Shown: piece after piece, positions 25,257 through 33,691 of the stretch
Position numbering within the stretch: position 1 is the stretch's first letter
Layout: every line of letters begins with the position of its first letter
Source of the DNA: Intrasporangium_A sp039812505
GTDB taxonomy: Bacteria; Actinomycetota; Actinomycetes; Actinomycetales; Dermatophilaceae
Length of the DNA: 64,000 bases
Direction: 5' to 3'
Assembly: GCF_039812505.1 (NCBI RefSeq)
Contig: NZ_JBDIAQ010000006.1
Location: forward strand, 1 to 64,000
Notes under the pieces: generated by a model
The model's database searches: none
What the model saw: only the letters and a program-made list of their open reading frames with translations
Told to the model about the DNA's origin: nothing
Position numbers and translations under genes: made by a program

Positions 25257-26042
25257 ATGAGCACGGAACAGGCCCGGGAAGAGCTGGTCCACCACACGGT
25301 CGAGCGCGGTGTCGCGACGATCACCCTCGACTCGCCGCACAACCGCAACGCCCTGTCGGACCGGCTCGTCCGGCAGCTGCTGCAGGCCCTGTGGCGGGCC
25401 GACGAGCAGCAGGAGGTGCGGGTCGTCGTGCTGACCCACACCGGCACCACGTTCTGCGCCGGCGTCGACCTGACCGAGGCGGCGCAGCGCAGCGGCTCCG
25501 ACGCGGCCACCGCGCGCAGCGAGCAGCTCGTCGAGCTGCTCCGGACGATCCTGACGCTGGGCACCCCGGTCGTCGCGAGCATCGACGGGCACGTCCGGGC
25601 CGGCGGCATGGGCATCATCGGCGCCTGCGACATCGTGGTGTCGGGGCCGCGGTCCACGTTCGCCCTCACCGAGGCCAGGATCGGGGTGGCGCCCTCGATC
25701 ATCAGCCTCGTCGTGCTGTCGCGGCTGGGTGACCGGGCCGCCGCGCGGCTGTGCCTGACCGGAGAGGTGTTCGGTGCCTCGGAAGCGGCCCGGGTCGGCT
25801 TCGTCACCGAGACGACCGAGGAGCGGGAGGCCGCCCTCGCCCGGCTGCTGACCGACCTGCGGGTCGTGTCGCCCCAAGGCCTGCGCGAGACGAAGCTGCT
25901 GGTCAACGACGCCATCCTGGCCGCCTTCGACGCCGGTCGCGACCGGGTCATCGAGCAGTCCACCCGGCTGTTCATGAGCGAGGAGGCCGCCGAGGGGATG
26001 CGGGCGTTCCTGCAGAAGCGTCCGCCCCGCTGGGCCCGGTAG
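25257..26042 (+). CDS. enoyl-CoA hydratase/isomerase family protein
   Basis: 261 residues from ATG 25257, with AAGGAG 7 bases upstream. Crotonase fold: TITLDSPHNRNALS at the start, CoA/oxyanion segment GTTFCAGVDLTE, and GHVRAGGMGIIGACDIVV. Of the two usual catalytic Glu positions, Glu is present in LTEARIGVAPS but the second position is Ile/Ser-rich (APSIISLVVL), so substrate or reaction may differ from simple hydration. Divergent from FadE. A CGAGCG-GGCC-CGCTCG hairpin follows its stop. Confidence 0.87.
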   Translation: MSTEQAREELVHHTVERGVATITLDSPHNRNALSDRLVRQLLQALWRADEQQEVRVVVLTHTGTTFCAGVDLTEAAQRSGSDAATARSEQLVELLRTILTLGTPVVASIDGHVRAGGMGIIGACDIVVSGPRSTFALTEARIGVAPSIISLVVLSRLGDRAAARLCLTGEVFGASEAARVGFVTETTEEREAALARLLTDLRVVSPQGLRETKLLVNDAILAAFDAGRDRVIEQSTRLFMSEEAAEGMRAFLQKRPPRWAR

Positions 26043-26377
26043 CAGCGGCGCGCGCGGCCGAGCGGGCCCGCTCGTCCCCTCGGGAACGACTGTGCGGTGG
26101 TCTGCGTGGGCACCTGCCGGCGACACGTCGGGATGGCAGGTACGTCCGGGTCTCGGCGAGCAGCCCTCCGATCCGCCCACCTGGCCCTCGGCCGATCACA
26201 GCCGGCGCCCCCTCGCAAGGAGCGCGGCTGTCGCGAACGCTGGATAGCAGCGGCAGCGCACCCCGGTCAAGAGGGCCTGCGCCGGACCGCCCCGATGTTC
26301 GCGGAGCGCCTCAGTGGCGACCCTAGTCGCACGCCGTCCGGGAGATGCCCGGGCGACACCGCCGAAAGGATCGGTCC
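26043..26377. other. intergenic region with terminator-like palindrome at 26059-26074
   Basis: CGAGCG-GGCC-CGCTCG, 17 bases after the hydratase stop, could end that transcript. The remaining 300 bases upstream of the small secreted protein show no convincing gene; the promoter of that gene must lie here, but I cannot place it. AAAGGA about 8 bases before ATG 26378 is the ribosome binding site. Confidence 0.5.
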
Positions 26378-26800
26378 ATGCACATCACGCGCAACCTCAA
26401 GGCGCTCGGCGCCTCCGCCTTGGCCGCCGCCTTCCTCGTCACTGGGGTCGGCACGGCCCAGGCCGCGAGCAACCACGCCATCAGCGGCACCGTCTACTCG
26501 CCGTGCTCCAGTGCCGGGTGGGCCTGGTACAACTCCTCGACCGCCCGGTACAAGGAGGGCACGGGCGCCATGAAGGTCATCTTCTCCGACCTCAACAAGG
26601 GCGGCCTGAACTTCAAGTCGCGGGACGCCTCGAACCTCACGATCGGCAACGTCGTGAGCTTCGCCTACAGCGAGACCGACATCTGGCGTACCCAGGCTTC
26701 GAGCGTCGCCAACGGCCGCAAGTTCTACAACTCCTTCAAGCAGGTCAGCAGCGCCTGCAACCAGAAGGACTACAACTTCTCCGGCACCCAGTCCTACTGA
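26378..26800 (+). CDS. small secreted protein of unknown function
   Basis: 140 residues. Signal peptide of about 30 residues (MHITRNLKALGASALAAAFL, ending TAQAA). The mature part of about 110 residues is beta-type, rich in Ser, Tyr, Asn and Lys, with two Cys residues (SPCSS and SACNQ) that could form one disulfide. No family recognised. It resembles in composition the remnants at 295-833, so several members of a secreted family may exist in this genome. Confidence 0.78.
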   Translation: MHITRNLKALGASALAAAFLVTGVGTAQAASNHAISGTVYSPCSSAGWAWYNSSTARYKEGTGAMKVIFSDLNKGGLNFKSRDASNLTIGNVVSFAYSETDIWRTQASSVANGRKFYNSFKQVSSACNQKDYNFSGTQSY

Positions 26801-26889
26801 CGGGTTGTCGCGCGATACGCACGGACGCGCACGACGAGAGCCGGGTCGGGCCCTGAGCCCCACCCGGCTCCTTCGTCAGGAGGTGAGCG

Positions 26890-27168
26890 ATGCGAGTCAT
26901 CTGGTACGAGGTGGTCGCCCCCGGGCTGACGACGTCCCCCGGCGAGTTGCGAGACACGTTGGTCGCGAGCGCCGCGGCGGTCGGCGTGGAGCACTGCTAC
27001 TGGGTCAGGACCGCCCTCGGCTGGCAGGGTCTGGTGTTCGTCCGGGCTGCGGACGGCGACAGCGATCCGGCCGAGGTCGCCCGTCACGACGCGGCGGTCG
27101 AGGCCGCCTTCACAGACCTCTCGACCCACGGGGTCGTGACCGTGGTCAGAGCAGATCTTCCTCGCTGA
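26890..27168 (+). CDS. small hypothetical protein (92 aa)
   Basis: ATG 26890 follows an ideal AGGAGGTGA. Normal codon bias. No signal peptide, membrane segment or known motif; sequence alternates beta (RVIWYEVVAP, GLVFVRAADG, GVVTVVRADLP) and helix, suggesting a small ferredoxin-like alpha/beta fold. Its last 23 bases overlap the 3' end of the convergent regulator gene. Function unknown. Confidence 0.65.
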   Translation: MRVIWYEVVAPGLTTSPGELRDTLVASAAAVGVEHCYWVRTALGWQGLVFVRAADGDSDPAEVARHDAAVEAAFTDLSTHGVVTVVRADLPR

Positions 27169-28144
27169 CCCATCCGAGCGCCATCGCCCGCGCTCCCAGC
27201 TCGAACCGGCTGCGGGCCTTGACCGAGGCGGAAAGCGTCTCGCTCATCCGCCGCACGGTGCGCGGCGAGACACCGAGACGACGTGCGACGGCTTCGTCCG
27301 TCGAGCCCTGGGCCCAGAGCACGACAGCCAGACGTTCCTGCTCCCGCAGGCCGCTGGGCAGACGCATGGGGCGGGTCCCGAAGGGTCGGCCCACCCGCCA
27401 GGTGGTGAGGAACAACGCAACCAGCCCCGCGACGAGGCCACGGTTGCGGACCTCGACCGCACCCAGCGAGGTGTCACGCTCGTCGATTGGGACGAGCGCC
27501 ACCTCGCGGTCGACGACCAACATCCGCACGGGAAGGATCGGGACCGTCCGCACCTGGGCGCCGAGGTCAGAGAGCGCCTTGAGGTATTCGGCCGTCCCTG
27601 CGTGGTTGAGCGCGGTGTCAAGATAGACGGCCCTCATCGAGACCCCTCGGGCGAGGGTGTCCGCGTTGAGCGGGCTCGCGCTGCGCAGCTGTTCGTTCGA
27701 CTGCCCACCGCCCGGGTTGAACGACCAGACCTCGTCGCGGCACTCACGGGCCAGCTCGACGAGCTTGTCCCGGACCGCATCCAGCCCGTGCAAGGCGGTG
27801 ATCGTCAGGTGCGGATCCGCATTGTGCGCGGCGCTGTTGGCGGCCAGCCACTGCTCGATCTGGAGCTGTGCCCGTTCGACCTGCGACTGCCGCTCGGCCA
27901 GCTCGAGGCGCTCCTGAGCCAGCAGCGCCTTCAGCCCGACAGAGGGGTCGACGATCCTGGTCGGTTCCCCAGAGGAGTCAAGCTCGGCGAGGGCGATGGC
28001 CGAGAGTCGGTTCAGGCCCGTGCGGACGTCGTCCTCGGACAGGTCGAGCAGGCGAGCCAGCGCCTCGATCCCCGCCACGGGCTGGCTGGCCAACGTGAGA
28101 TACACGCGGTGGGTCAGCGAGTCCATCCCCAGGTAGTTGAGCAC
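27146..28144 (-). CDS. TrmB-like/LuxR-type transcriptional regulator
   Basis: 332 residues from GTG 28144, preceded by GGAGGGGG. The N-terminal winged helix (VLNYLGMDSLTHRVYLTLA, IEALARLLDLSEDDVRTGLNRL) is TrmB-like. The middle 150 residues resemble the phospholipase-D-like effector part found in this group (ARECRDEVWSFNPGG, RMLVVDREVALVP). The C-terminus is a LuxR/GerE helix-turn-helix (STDEAVARRLGVSPRTVRRM). Such regulators often sit beside peptide or antibiotic loci. It follows the permease on the same strand after 64 bases, so it likely senses or controls the peptide-export cassette. Confidence 0.83.
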   Translation of the reverse strand: MLNYLGMDSLTHRVYLTLASQPVAGIEALARLLDLSEDDVRTGLNRLSAIALAELDSSGEPTRIVDPSVGLKALLAQERLELAERQSQVERAQLQIEQWLAANSAAHNADPHLTITALHGLDAVRDKLVELARECRDEVWSFNPGGGQSNEQLRSASPLNADTLARGVSMRAVYLDTALNHAGTAEYLKALSDLGAQVRTVPILPVRMLVVDREVALVPIDERDTSLGAVEVRNRGLVAGLVALFLTTWRVGRPFGTRPMRLPSGLREQERLAVVLWAQGSTDEAVARRLGVSPRTVRRMSETLSASVKARSRFELGARAMALGWVSEEDLL

Positions 28145-28208
28145 GCAGCCCCCTCCGAGCGGGCCGTGAGGCCGAGCGCAAATCGGCCCCGTCCGGCTGA
28201 TCCGGAGG

Positions 28209-29375
28209 CTACCGCAGCAGGCTGGAGAGCGCGATCCGAGAGGTCCGGAGGGCGGGCGCCACGGCACCGATGAACGCCGCCGATGAGGACGCCAACACTC
28301 CGAGGGCAGCGGCCCGCCAGGGCAGGGGCACCGGAGCCACCGACACGTCGCTCATCCGGCCCAGTGCCCACGGCACGAGGAACCAGGCGCTGACGAGGGC
28401 CACGGCTGCTGCTGCGAGCGCGACGACCTGCGACTCGACGAGCACCAGGGCGAGGACGTGCGCCCGGGACGCGCCGAGCGCCCGACGGATCGCCCACTCC
28501 TCGGACCGGTCGCGCAGGGTCGCCAGGCCGATGTTGAGGATGCCGAGCGTGCCCACGAGAAGGCTCAGGGCGGCGATGGACAACAGGAGCGACCGGCTCG
28601 TCCTGAGCTGGTCCTCGAAGGTGGTCATCGTGTCGTTGCGGGCAACGTCCGCCACGCTCGACTGCCGGCCGGCCACCGCGGCGAGATCCGCGACCCTGCC
28701 GCGCAGGACGCGCTCGTCCCCGCCGGTGAGCAGCACGGCCTGTGACGTCGGTGCCATCCCGGCCCGGGACAGGAGATCGCGGTCGCGGTCGCGCACGTAG
28801 ACGGTGGCCACGTCCGTCCCGTCCTCCACTACTCCGCGAACGCGTGCGCGCACTGGCGCCGTCCCCGCCCCGGCACCGATCGTGACGACCTCACCGGCTA
28901 CCAGCCGGGAGCCCGCGCGACGGTTGAGGAGGACCTCCGGCACGAGGTACGGAGCCTCGGTGAACCACCTGCCGCGGAGCACCTCGAGGGGTCGAACTCC
29001 TCGCAGGTCGGTCGAGATCGCGACAGTCTCGACGTCCATCGGCCCGTCGCCGGTGGTCAGCTTCGCCGGCCCGTACGCGGCCACCGACACGACCCGGCCA
29101 CCCGTCGCCCGGACCGTCCGCGCGAGCGTGGGGCGCCACCAGCGGGTCGGATCGGGGTCGCCTGGAGTCACCTCGAGGGAGACCCGCACCGTGGTCGCGG
29201 GCCCTTGTGCGAGCAGCGCCCGGTGAACGGTTGCCGAGGCGATCACCTCGCTGGACCCCTGGACCAGCACGACCGTGAGGACACCGATCAGCAGGCTCAA
29301 GGCAGTGAGGCCGTTGCGCAGCGGACGCGTTCGGACCCCCTGCCCGGCCATGCGAACAACGTCAGGCAGCCACAT
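28209..29375 (-). CDS. MacB/FtsX-type ABC transporter permease
   Basis: 388 residues. One N-terminal membrane segment (LTALSLLIGVLTVVLVQG), a large extracytoplasmic domain (about 45-255), then three membrane segments in the FtsX arrangement (LSLLVGTLGILNIGLATLRD, with EEWAIRRALGASRAHV between). Together with the ATPase and adaptor it forms a mechanotransmission-type exporter or extracytoplasmic stress transporter. Its start overlaps the ATPase stop by 14 bases. Confidence 0.9.
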   Translation of the reverse strand: MWLPDVVRMAGQGVRTRPLRNGLTALSLLIGVLTVVLVQGSSEVIASATVHRALLAQGPATTVRVSLEVTPGDPDPTRWWRPTLARTVRATGGRVVSVAAYGPAKLTTGDGPMDVETVAISTDLRGVRPLEVLRGRWFTEAPYLVPEVLLNRRAGSRLVAGEVVTIGAGAGTAPVRARVRGVVEDGTDVATVYVRDRDRDLLSRAGMAPTSQAVLLTGGDERVLRGRVADLAAVAGRQSSVADVARNDTMTTFEDQLRTSRSLLLSIAALSLLVGTLGILNIGLATLRDRSEEWAIRRALGASRAHVLALVLVESQVVALAAAAVALVSAWFLVPWALGRMSDVSVAPVPLPWRAAALGVLASSSAAFIGAVAPALRTSRIALSSLLR

Positions 29376-30045
29376 CGGTCACCACTCGCCCGGCCCGCAG
29401 CTCGATGACCCGCCCCAGCGACCTCGCCACCTGGGCGTCGTGCGTGACCACGACGAGTGAGGAGCCGGCCGCGCTCACCCTTGAGAGCATGAGCGCCATC
29501 ACGTCACCTGCGGTCGACTCGTCCAGGGCTCCGGTCGGCTCGTCCGCGAGGATGATCGTGGGACGGGCGGTGAGGGCCCTCGCGAGCGCGACGCGCTGCT
29601 GTTCGCCGCCCGAGAGCTGCGGTGGCCGGTGGCTCAGCCGGTCCCCCAGGCCCACCTCGTCCAGCGCCGAGACCGCGCGGCGGGCCCGGTTGCGACGAAT
29701 GCCACGGTGTGCCAGTGCGACCTCGACGTTCTCCTGGGCCGTCAGGTGCGAGAGCAGGCAGAAGCGCTGGAACACGAACCCGAACGTGTCGGCGCGCAGC
29801 GCATCCCGGCAGCGTTCGCCAAGCGAGGCGACGTCGACGCCGTCGATGCGATAGGAGCCGCTGGTGGCACGGTCCAGCAGTCCCATGACCGCGAGCAGGG
29901 TGCTCTTCCCGGACCCCGACCGGCCGACCACTGCAACCGACCCGCCCGACGCGACCGAAAGGTCTATTCCCCGCAGGACGGGGAGGGGGTCGCCACGCCG
30001 GTTCTTCACCGCCTTCTCCACACCTTCGAGGGTCAGGGTGGTCAC
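29362..30045 (-). CDS. LolD/MacB-type ABC transporter ATP-binding protein
   Basis: 227 residues. Walker [17 protein letters not shown]-loop VFQRFCLLSHLTAQENVEVAL, signature LSGGEQQRVALARAL, Walker B IILADEPTGALDE, switch VVTHDAQVA. All catalytic elements are intact. It energises the FtsX-type permease encoded directly downstream and overlaps the adaptor gene by ATGA. Confidence 0.93.
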   Translation of the reverse strand: MTTLTLEGVEKAVKNRRGDPLPVLRGIDLSVASGGSVAVVGRSGSGKSTLLAVMGLLDRATSGSYRIDGVDVASLGERCRDALRADTFGFVFQRFCLLSHLTAQENVEVALAHRGIRRNRARRAVSALDEVGLGDRLSHRPPQLSGGEQQRVALARALTARPTIILADEPTGALDESTAGDVMALMLSRVSAAGSSLVVVTHDAQVARSLGRVIELRAGRVVTDVAA

Positions 30046-30854
30046 GACCGTCCCCCGAGGTCCGGCCCGGGAACCCGGACGGTCTCGCCGGCACGGAGGC
30101 CGGAGAGGACGGCGATGCGACTGCCGTCGCTCACCCCCAGATGGACCTCACGCTCCTCCGGAGCGCGGCCCGGTCGCAGCACGAGCACGGTCCCCGACGA
30201 GGCGTCACCGGCGATCGCCTCGAGCGGCAGGACGACAACGTCCCGCGCGAACCCGGTCCTCACCGACAGGAGTCCAGGCATGCCCGCGTAGACGTGCACG
30301 CTGTCAGGCACGGCACAGGTCAGGGTGGCCTCGCCGTCGCCCGGCTGTGGGACGGGGTCGACCAGGATGCAGGCGAACGGGCCCGGACCTTTGTCGATCT
30401 GCCCGCGGGCGCCGCGTGGAGGCGAGTACAGCCGGTAGAGCGCGGAGGCCGGCACCTTCGCGACGAGAGCGAACCCACGGGTGTGTCCCCGGGCCACCGG
30501 ATGGTTCACCGGGACCTCGCTCGCGGAGGAGACGGTGAGCTCGTCAACGACGATCCCAGTCGGCAGCGCGACGGCCTGCGAGCGGCTCCCACCCGAGCTC
30601 AGCCGCAGGTTCTCGTCGACGAGTGAGTACCGACCCGCCGCGCGCGCGGTGACCGTTACCGGAGCCGATGGCTGCACGACCGCCTCGAGGACCAGCGTGC
30701 TCTCGACCGAACCGGCGACCGCCTCGACCGACTCGACCGACTCCCGCGACGACTCCGCGCCTGCCGTGCCACCGTCCGTGAGCGTCGTAGCCCCGGGGGC
30801 GCAGCCGGCGGTCACGAGGGCCAACGCGGCCAGCCCGACCCATCGGCCGCGCAT
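30042..30854 (-). CDS. membrane-anchored periplasmic-adaptor-like lipoprotein
   Basis: 270 residues. Lipobox VTAGC with Cys near 18. The mature protein has barrel-like segments of HlyD/MacA-type adaptors: VVQPSAPVTVTARAAGRY, VHVYAGMPGLLSVRTGFARD, LPLEAIAGD, VLVLRPGRAPEEREVHLGV, ending with a membrane-proximal GLRAGETVRVPG strand. The usual long coiled coil is absent. It probably bridges exported peptide or substrate to the permease outside the membrane. It overlaps both neighbours, so expression is coupled. Confidence 0.82.
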   Translation of the reverse strand: MRGRWVGLAALALVTAGCAPGATTLTDGGTAGAESSRESVESVEAVAGSVESTLVLEAVVQPSAPVTVTARAAGRYSLVDENLRLSSGGSRSQAVALPTGIVVDELTVSSASEVPVNHPVARGHTRGFALVAKVPASALYRLYSPPRGARGQIDKGPGPFACILVDPVPQPGDGEATLTCAVPDSVHVYAGMPGLLSVRTGFARDVVVLPLEAIAGDASSGTVLVLRPGRAPEEREVHLGVSDGSRIAVLSGLRAGETVRVPGPDLGGRS

Positions 30855-31348
30855 CAGGTGCCGTCCTCGTGGGGACAGTTCATCTCGTGGTCGTTGCGCA
30901 GCGGCGTCAGGTCCCCGAGGCGCGTACTGTCCAGCACTTTGTCGAGGATCGGTCGCGACTCCGGAGCGAGGGCCTTGGTATAGAAGTACGTCGTCCGGAT
31001 CTTGTCCAGCTCAGCGATCGCTGCCTGACGGTCGCTCTCGGTGACCGCGACGTCGAGGGCGCGACCGCTCCACGAGCAGAACCAGAACGAGTCGGCGGCT
31101 TGGCGACCGAAACCGGGCTCGTAGATCATCGGGATCCCGTCCTCGGCCGTGCCGGCGATGGGCTGGCTCGGCCAGGACGAGTCCGGGGCCAGGGTCAGCT
31201 GGCCGGCTTCGGTCAGGTACTCCTGGGTCGCCTCCGCGGCGGTGAGGGTGGGAGGTCCCTGTGGCTCGCCGGCGCTGCACGCCGTCAGGGCGAGCACACC
31301 GGCCAGCGAGACGACGAGCCCACCGCTCCAGATCCTGCGGGCGCTCAT
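30854..31348 (-). CDS. lipoprotein of unknown function in the peptide cassette
   Basis: 164 residues with lipobox LTACS, Cys near 24. The mature part is acidic and helical with an aromatic core (DSFWFCSWSGRALDV) and two further Cys residues. No known family. Translationally coupled: its ATG overlaps the peptide gene stop (ATGA) and its stop overlaps the adaptor start (TGATG). Position suggests it is a receptor, chaperone or immunity protein for the exported peptide. Confidence 0.8.
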   Translation of the reverse strand: MSARRIWSGGLVVSLAGVLALTACSAGEPQGPPTLTAAEATQEYLTEAGQLTLAPDSSWPSQPIAGTAEDGIPMIYEPGFGRQAADSFWFCSWSGRALDVAVTESDRQAAIAELDKIRTTYFYTKALAPESRPILDKVLDSTRLGDLTPLRNDHEMNCPHEDGT

Positions 31349-31524
31349 TCCCAGCCCCAGTTGTTGGACCCGCTGCCCATCGCGAGCACGAAGGTCTCGC
31401 TCCGAGCGGCCCCGTGGGTCGCGAGGTCCGAGTGGGCTCCCGTCGCTGCGCCGGACGCACCGACGACACTGCCGAGAGCGAGGACCGCCATGGCGATGAC
31501 CTGGACGAACCTGCGCTTGCTCAT
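31345..31524 (-). CDS. small exported peptide precursor ending NNWGWE
   Basis: 59 residues from ATG 31524, 7 bases after GGGAG. Basic start MSKRRF, hydrophobic core to residue 24, and likely signal cleavage near ASGAATGA, leaving about 29 residues that end GSGSNNWGWE. First gene of a minus-strand operon of lipoprotein, adaptor, ABC ATPase, permease and regulator, with which it overlaps. The short mature part with two Trp residues and an acidic end is typical of a signal, bacteriocin or modified peptide, but no modifying enzyme is seen. I do not recognise the family. Confidence 0.75.
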   Translation of the reverse strand: MSKRRFVQVIAMAVLALGSVVGASGAATGAHSDLATHGAARSETFVLAMGSGSNNWGWE

Positions 31525-31604
31525 GATGACTCCCTGATGATGTGGCTTGCTGAGCAGATCTTGGGAGTCGTCGCCATCGATGCGACAGCGGGCACTTTGG
31601 TCCA

Positions 31605-31622
31605 TTGGCCCAATTGGGTCAA
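31605..31622. promoter_or_regulatory. 18-bp palindrome in the divergent peptide/regulator promoter
   Basis: TTGGCCCAATTGGGTCAA: 16 of 18 positions symmetric, centre CCCAATTGGG perfect. It lies about 80 bases upstream of the peptide gene and 110 upstream of the FHA-like gene, the expected place for an operator that controls both directions. Overlapping TTGG half-sites just upstream could add a second site. Binding by either cassette regulator is inference. Confidence 0.6.
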
Positions 31623-31733
31623 CCCCGCCCGTCGTGACCGGATCCGTCCTCGGGCCGCCGCGGCCTCAAGTGCCCGCTTCCCGGCTGCGGGGAACGGAGC
31701 ACAGGCTGTGTGCGTCGACGAACAGGAGGAGCG

Positions 31734-32468
31734 ATGTCCGATGCTGACGAGGTCCTCGTCCTCACCGTGGAAGGTGGGGACGGAAGACCAGCCGCAACGG
31801 CTCGGCTTGGCGCGGGCGACTCGATCTGGGTTGGTGCCTGCGCGTGTGGCAGGTGCACGGTCGACCTGGTCGTCGGACGGGCTCCGTGGACACCCTTCGC
31901 GATCGAGGTCTCGGCCCACCCGGCGCACTGGTCGGTCTCCAACGAGGTCGACACGGGCGTGGTGAGGTGTCGCGACCTGGAGGATCCGCAGCAGCAGATT
32001 CTCGTCGGCCCCGGTCGGGTCGACACCGTGATCCCGTTCGAGCTGGCGATCATGGACTTCCCCGACGTGGTCGGCTCGAGCCGAGTACTGGTCTTCGGAC
32101 CGGAGCCGCTGGTGCGCCCGACACCAGCACAGCGACACTGTCCGGGGGCCGCGTCGACCCCAAGCCTTCGCCGCGACGCCGTCTATTTCGCCGTGCTCGA
32201 AGAGCTGTGCCTTCCGTGGCAGACCCGGGGACAGTCGGCCCGCCTGCCGACGTCGGCCGAGGTCACAGAGCGGCTCCAGCGCCGCGGCTTGAGCGTGAGC
32301 CGGCGCGCCGTGGATCATCACGTCGACTACCTGTTCGACCGCTTGGGCCTGCCCTCGGTCGTGCAGGGTGGCGGCCGAGGTCGCCGTCGGGAAGCCCTCG
32401 TCAGCACCGCGATCAGGATGAACCTGGTCGGGTCGAACCGGCGAGCCGCCAGCGGCCCCGCGGCATGA
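31734..32468 (+). CDS. FHA-like domain protein with C-terminal winged helix
   Basis: 244 residues from ATG 31734 after AGGAGG. Residues 1-115 fit an FHA-like beta sandwich, with GDSIWVGACACGRCTVDLVV in place of the GR motif and WSVSNE as a later strand; the usual Ser-x-x-His is unclear. Residues 145-235 look like a winged helix (YFAVLEELC, TSAEVTERLQRRGLSVSRRAVDHHVDYLFDRLG). Similar proteins occur in streptomycetes. It may read a phosphorylated partner and bind DNA. Divergent from the peptide operon and overlapping the next gene by ATGA. Confidence 0.7.
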   Translation: MSDADEVLVLTVEGGDGRPAATARLGAGDSIWVGACACGRCTVDLVVGRAPWTPFAIEVSAHPAHWSVSNEVDTGVVRCRDLEDPQQQILVGPGRVDTVIPFELAIMDFPDVVGSSRVLVFGPEPLVRPTPAQRHCPGAASTPSLRRDAVYFAVLEELCLPWQTRGQSARLPTSAEVTERLQRRGLSVSRRAVDHHVDYLFDRLGLPSVVQGGGRGRRREALVSTAIRMNLVGSNRRAASGPAA

Positions 32469-33160
32469 GCACCGCACCGCTCGCTAGGGTTCGTCGCATG
32501 TGCTCCAGGGCACGGACCTCGCCGGCCGCCACGGTCCTGGCCGCCCTGTTCGTGGGCTACGCCTACGGCTGGGTGACGTCGTCCGTCCCCGCACCCCAGG
32601 ACCCTGAGGAGTTCTGGGTCGCCAACCTCTCGGCCCCCTACCTCGTCCTGCCCTTCCTCACCGTGGCCTGGGCAGCCGCACGTCATTCGCTGTCCAGCGG
32701 GCGGTCCGCGCTCCTCGGAGCGGCCACTGGAGGGATGATGATCGCCGGCTTCTACGGGCTGCATCGGGTCGGCCGGGAGAGCAGCGCGGACAGCGGCCTC
32801 GCGGACGGCATCGGCGGCGCCTACGGGCGCTGGTTCTCCACCTTCCTGCTGGGTCGGCCCGGGGGGATCCCTTGGCTGACCATCGGCATCGTCACCGGGG
32901 TCGTCGCCGGTCTGCTCGCGTGGTCGTGGAGCGCTCGGCGCCTCAGGGCCATCGCCGTGGTCGTCGTCGGGACGCTCCTGCTCGAGCCTGTGGCCCGGCT
33001 GACGCTCGGCGCCCGGGACCTGCCAATGCTGCACGGCTACCCGCGCACCCCGCCCAACGTCACCGTCTGGCTATGCGAGGCCACCGTCGGAGTGGCCGCG
33101 CTCGTCTTGCTCCGTCGTCGTCCCGGTTGGCGTCAGCCTGAACGGAGGTGCTCTCACTAG
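32465..33160 (+). CDS. polytopic membrane protein, unknown function
   Basis: 231 residues from ATG 32465, overlapping the FHA-like gene stop. Six probable membrane segments (VLAALFVGYAYGWVTS, LVLPFLTVAWAAARH, GAATGGMMIAGFYG, LTIGIVTGVVAGLLAWSW, AIAVVVVGTLLLE, GVAALVLLR). It resembles DUF6518-type actinobacterial proteins in pattern only. Coupled to the FHA-like regulator, it could be its membrane partner or sensor. The last 101 bases overlap a small gene on the other strand; one of the two 3' ends may be over-read. Confidence 0.7.
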   Translation: MSTAPLARVRRMCSRARTSPAATVLAALFVGYAYGWVTSSVPAPQDPEEFWVANLSAPYLVLPFLTVAWAAARHSLSSGRSALLGAATGGMMIAGFYGLHRVGRESSADSGLADGIGGAYGRWFSTFLLGRPGGIPWLTIGIVTGVVAGLLAWSWSARRLRAIAVVVVGTLLLEPVARLTLGARDLPMLHGYPRTPPNVTVWLCEATVGVAALVLLRRRPGWRQPERRCSH

Positions 33161-33356
33161 CCTGGGCCACCTTGGCTGGTGCGCGAAAGCCCTTGCCGCG
33201 CCTGTCGAGTTTCCCGAGCTCGTCGAGTAGTTCGGCCTCGCCTGTACGGAACGGGTTGCTGACCTGTGATCGGCCAGCGAGAGCGGCCTCGTACCCCGCG
33301 TCCCAGACATCCTCAGGACTGTTGCCGTGGTAGGGGTCGCGCTCTGCCGTGCTCAT
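33060..33356 (-). CDS. small hypothetical protein (about 98 aa)
   Basis: Frame from ATG 33356 (or 33368). Residues 1-60 look genuine: DPYHGNSPEDVWDAGYEAALAGR, then SNPFRTGEAELLDELGKLDRRGKG. This aromatic, charged style occurs in small actinobacterial proteins that often end soon after. The last 30 residues are Arg-rich and overlap the membrane protein gene. No function recognised. Convergent with the gene before it. Confidence 0.5.
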   Translation of the reverse strand: MSTAERDPYHGNSPEDVWDAGYEAALAGRSQVSNPFRTGEAELLDELGKLDRRGKGFRAPAKVAQASESTSVQADANRDDDGARRARPLRRWPRIARR

Positions 33357-33368
33357 ACGTTCGGCCAT

Positions 33369-33691
33369 CGTGATCGTCGCGTCGGCCTGGTACGCCAACG
33401 GTGCGCGACGTGTTGGGGGGGCACGGGCCCTGGTGACCGACAAGTTCCACCGCGTCGTGCGGCACCCAGATGCTCGCCCAGGCGCCCGCACGCCACGCGC
33501 AGCGCTCGCGGGCGAGCGGCTGCGAGCCAGGAAGACCGGGCAGAGCGCCCTGGGCCGGTGACTTGACGCGAGAAGACCCGGGTGTCGTGACCAGCGGCGG
33601 CTGGGCGGCATACCTGCGTCGTCGGGGGCGGTTCCGCATCGCTCCCGACCATCCAGCGTCCTCGCAGAAATGCTTCGTACGCTCGAAACAA
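33369..33691. other. intergenic region with a MarR-type palindrome at 33671-33690
   Basis: No gene supported. TGCTTCG-TACGCT-CGAAACA (33671-33690) is symmetric at 6 of 7 arm positions and ends one base before the transporter ATG at 33692. It is well placed to be the operator of the MarR regulator encoded after the transporter. A GGTATGCC-type octamer lies at 33607-33614. Confidence 0.55.
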
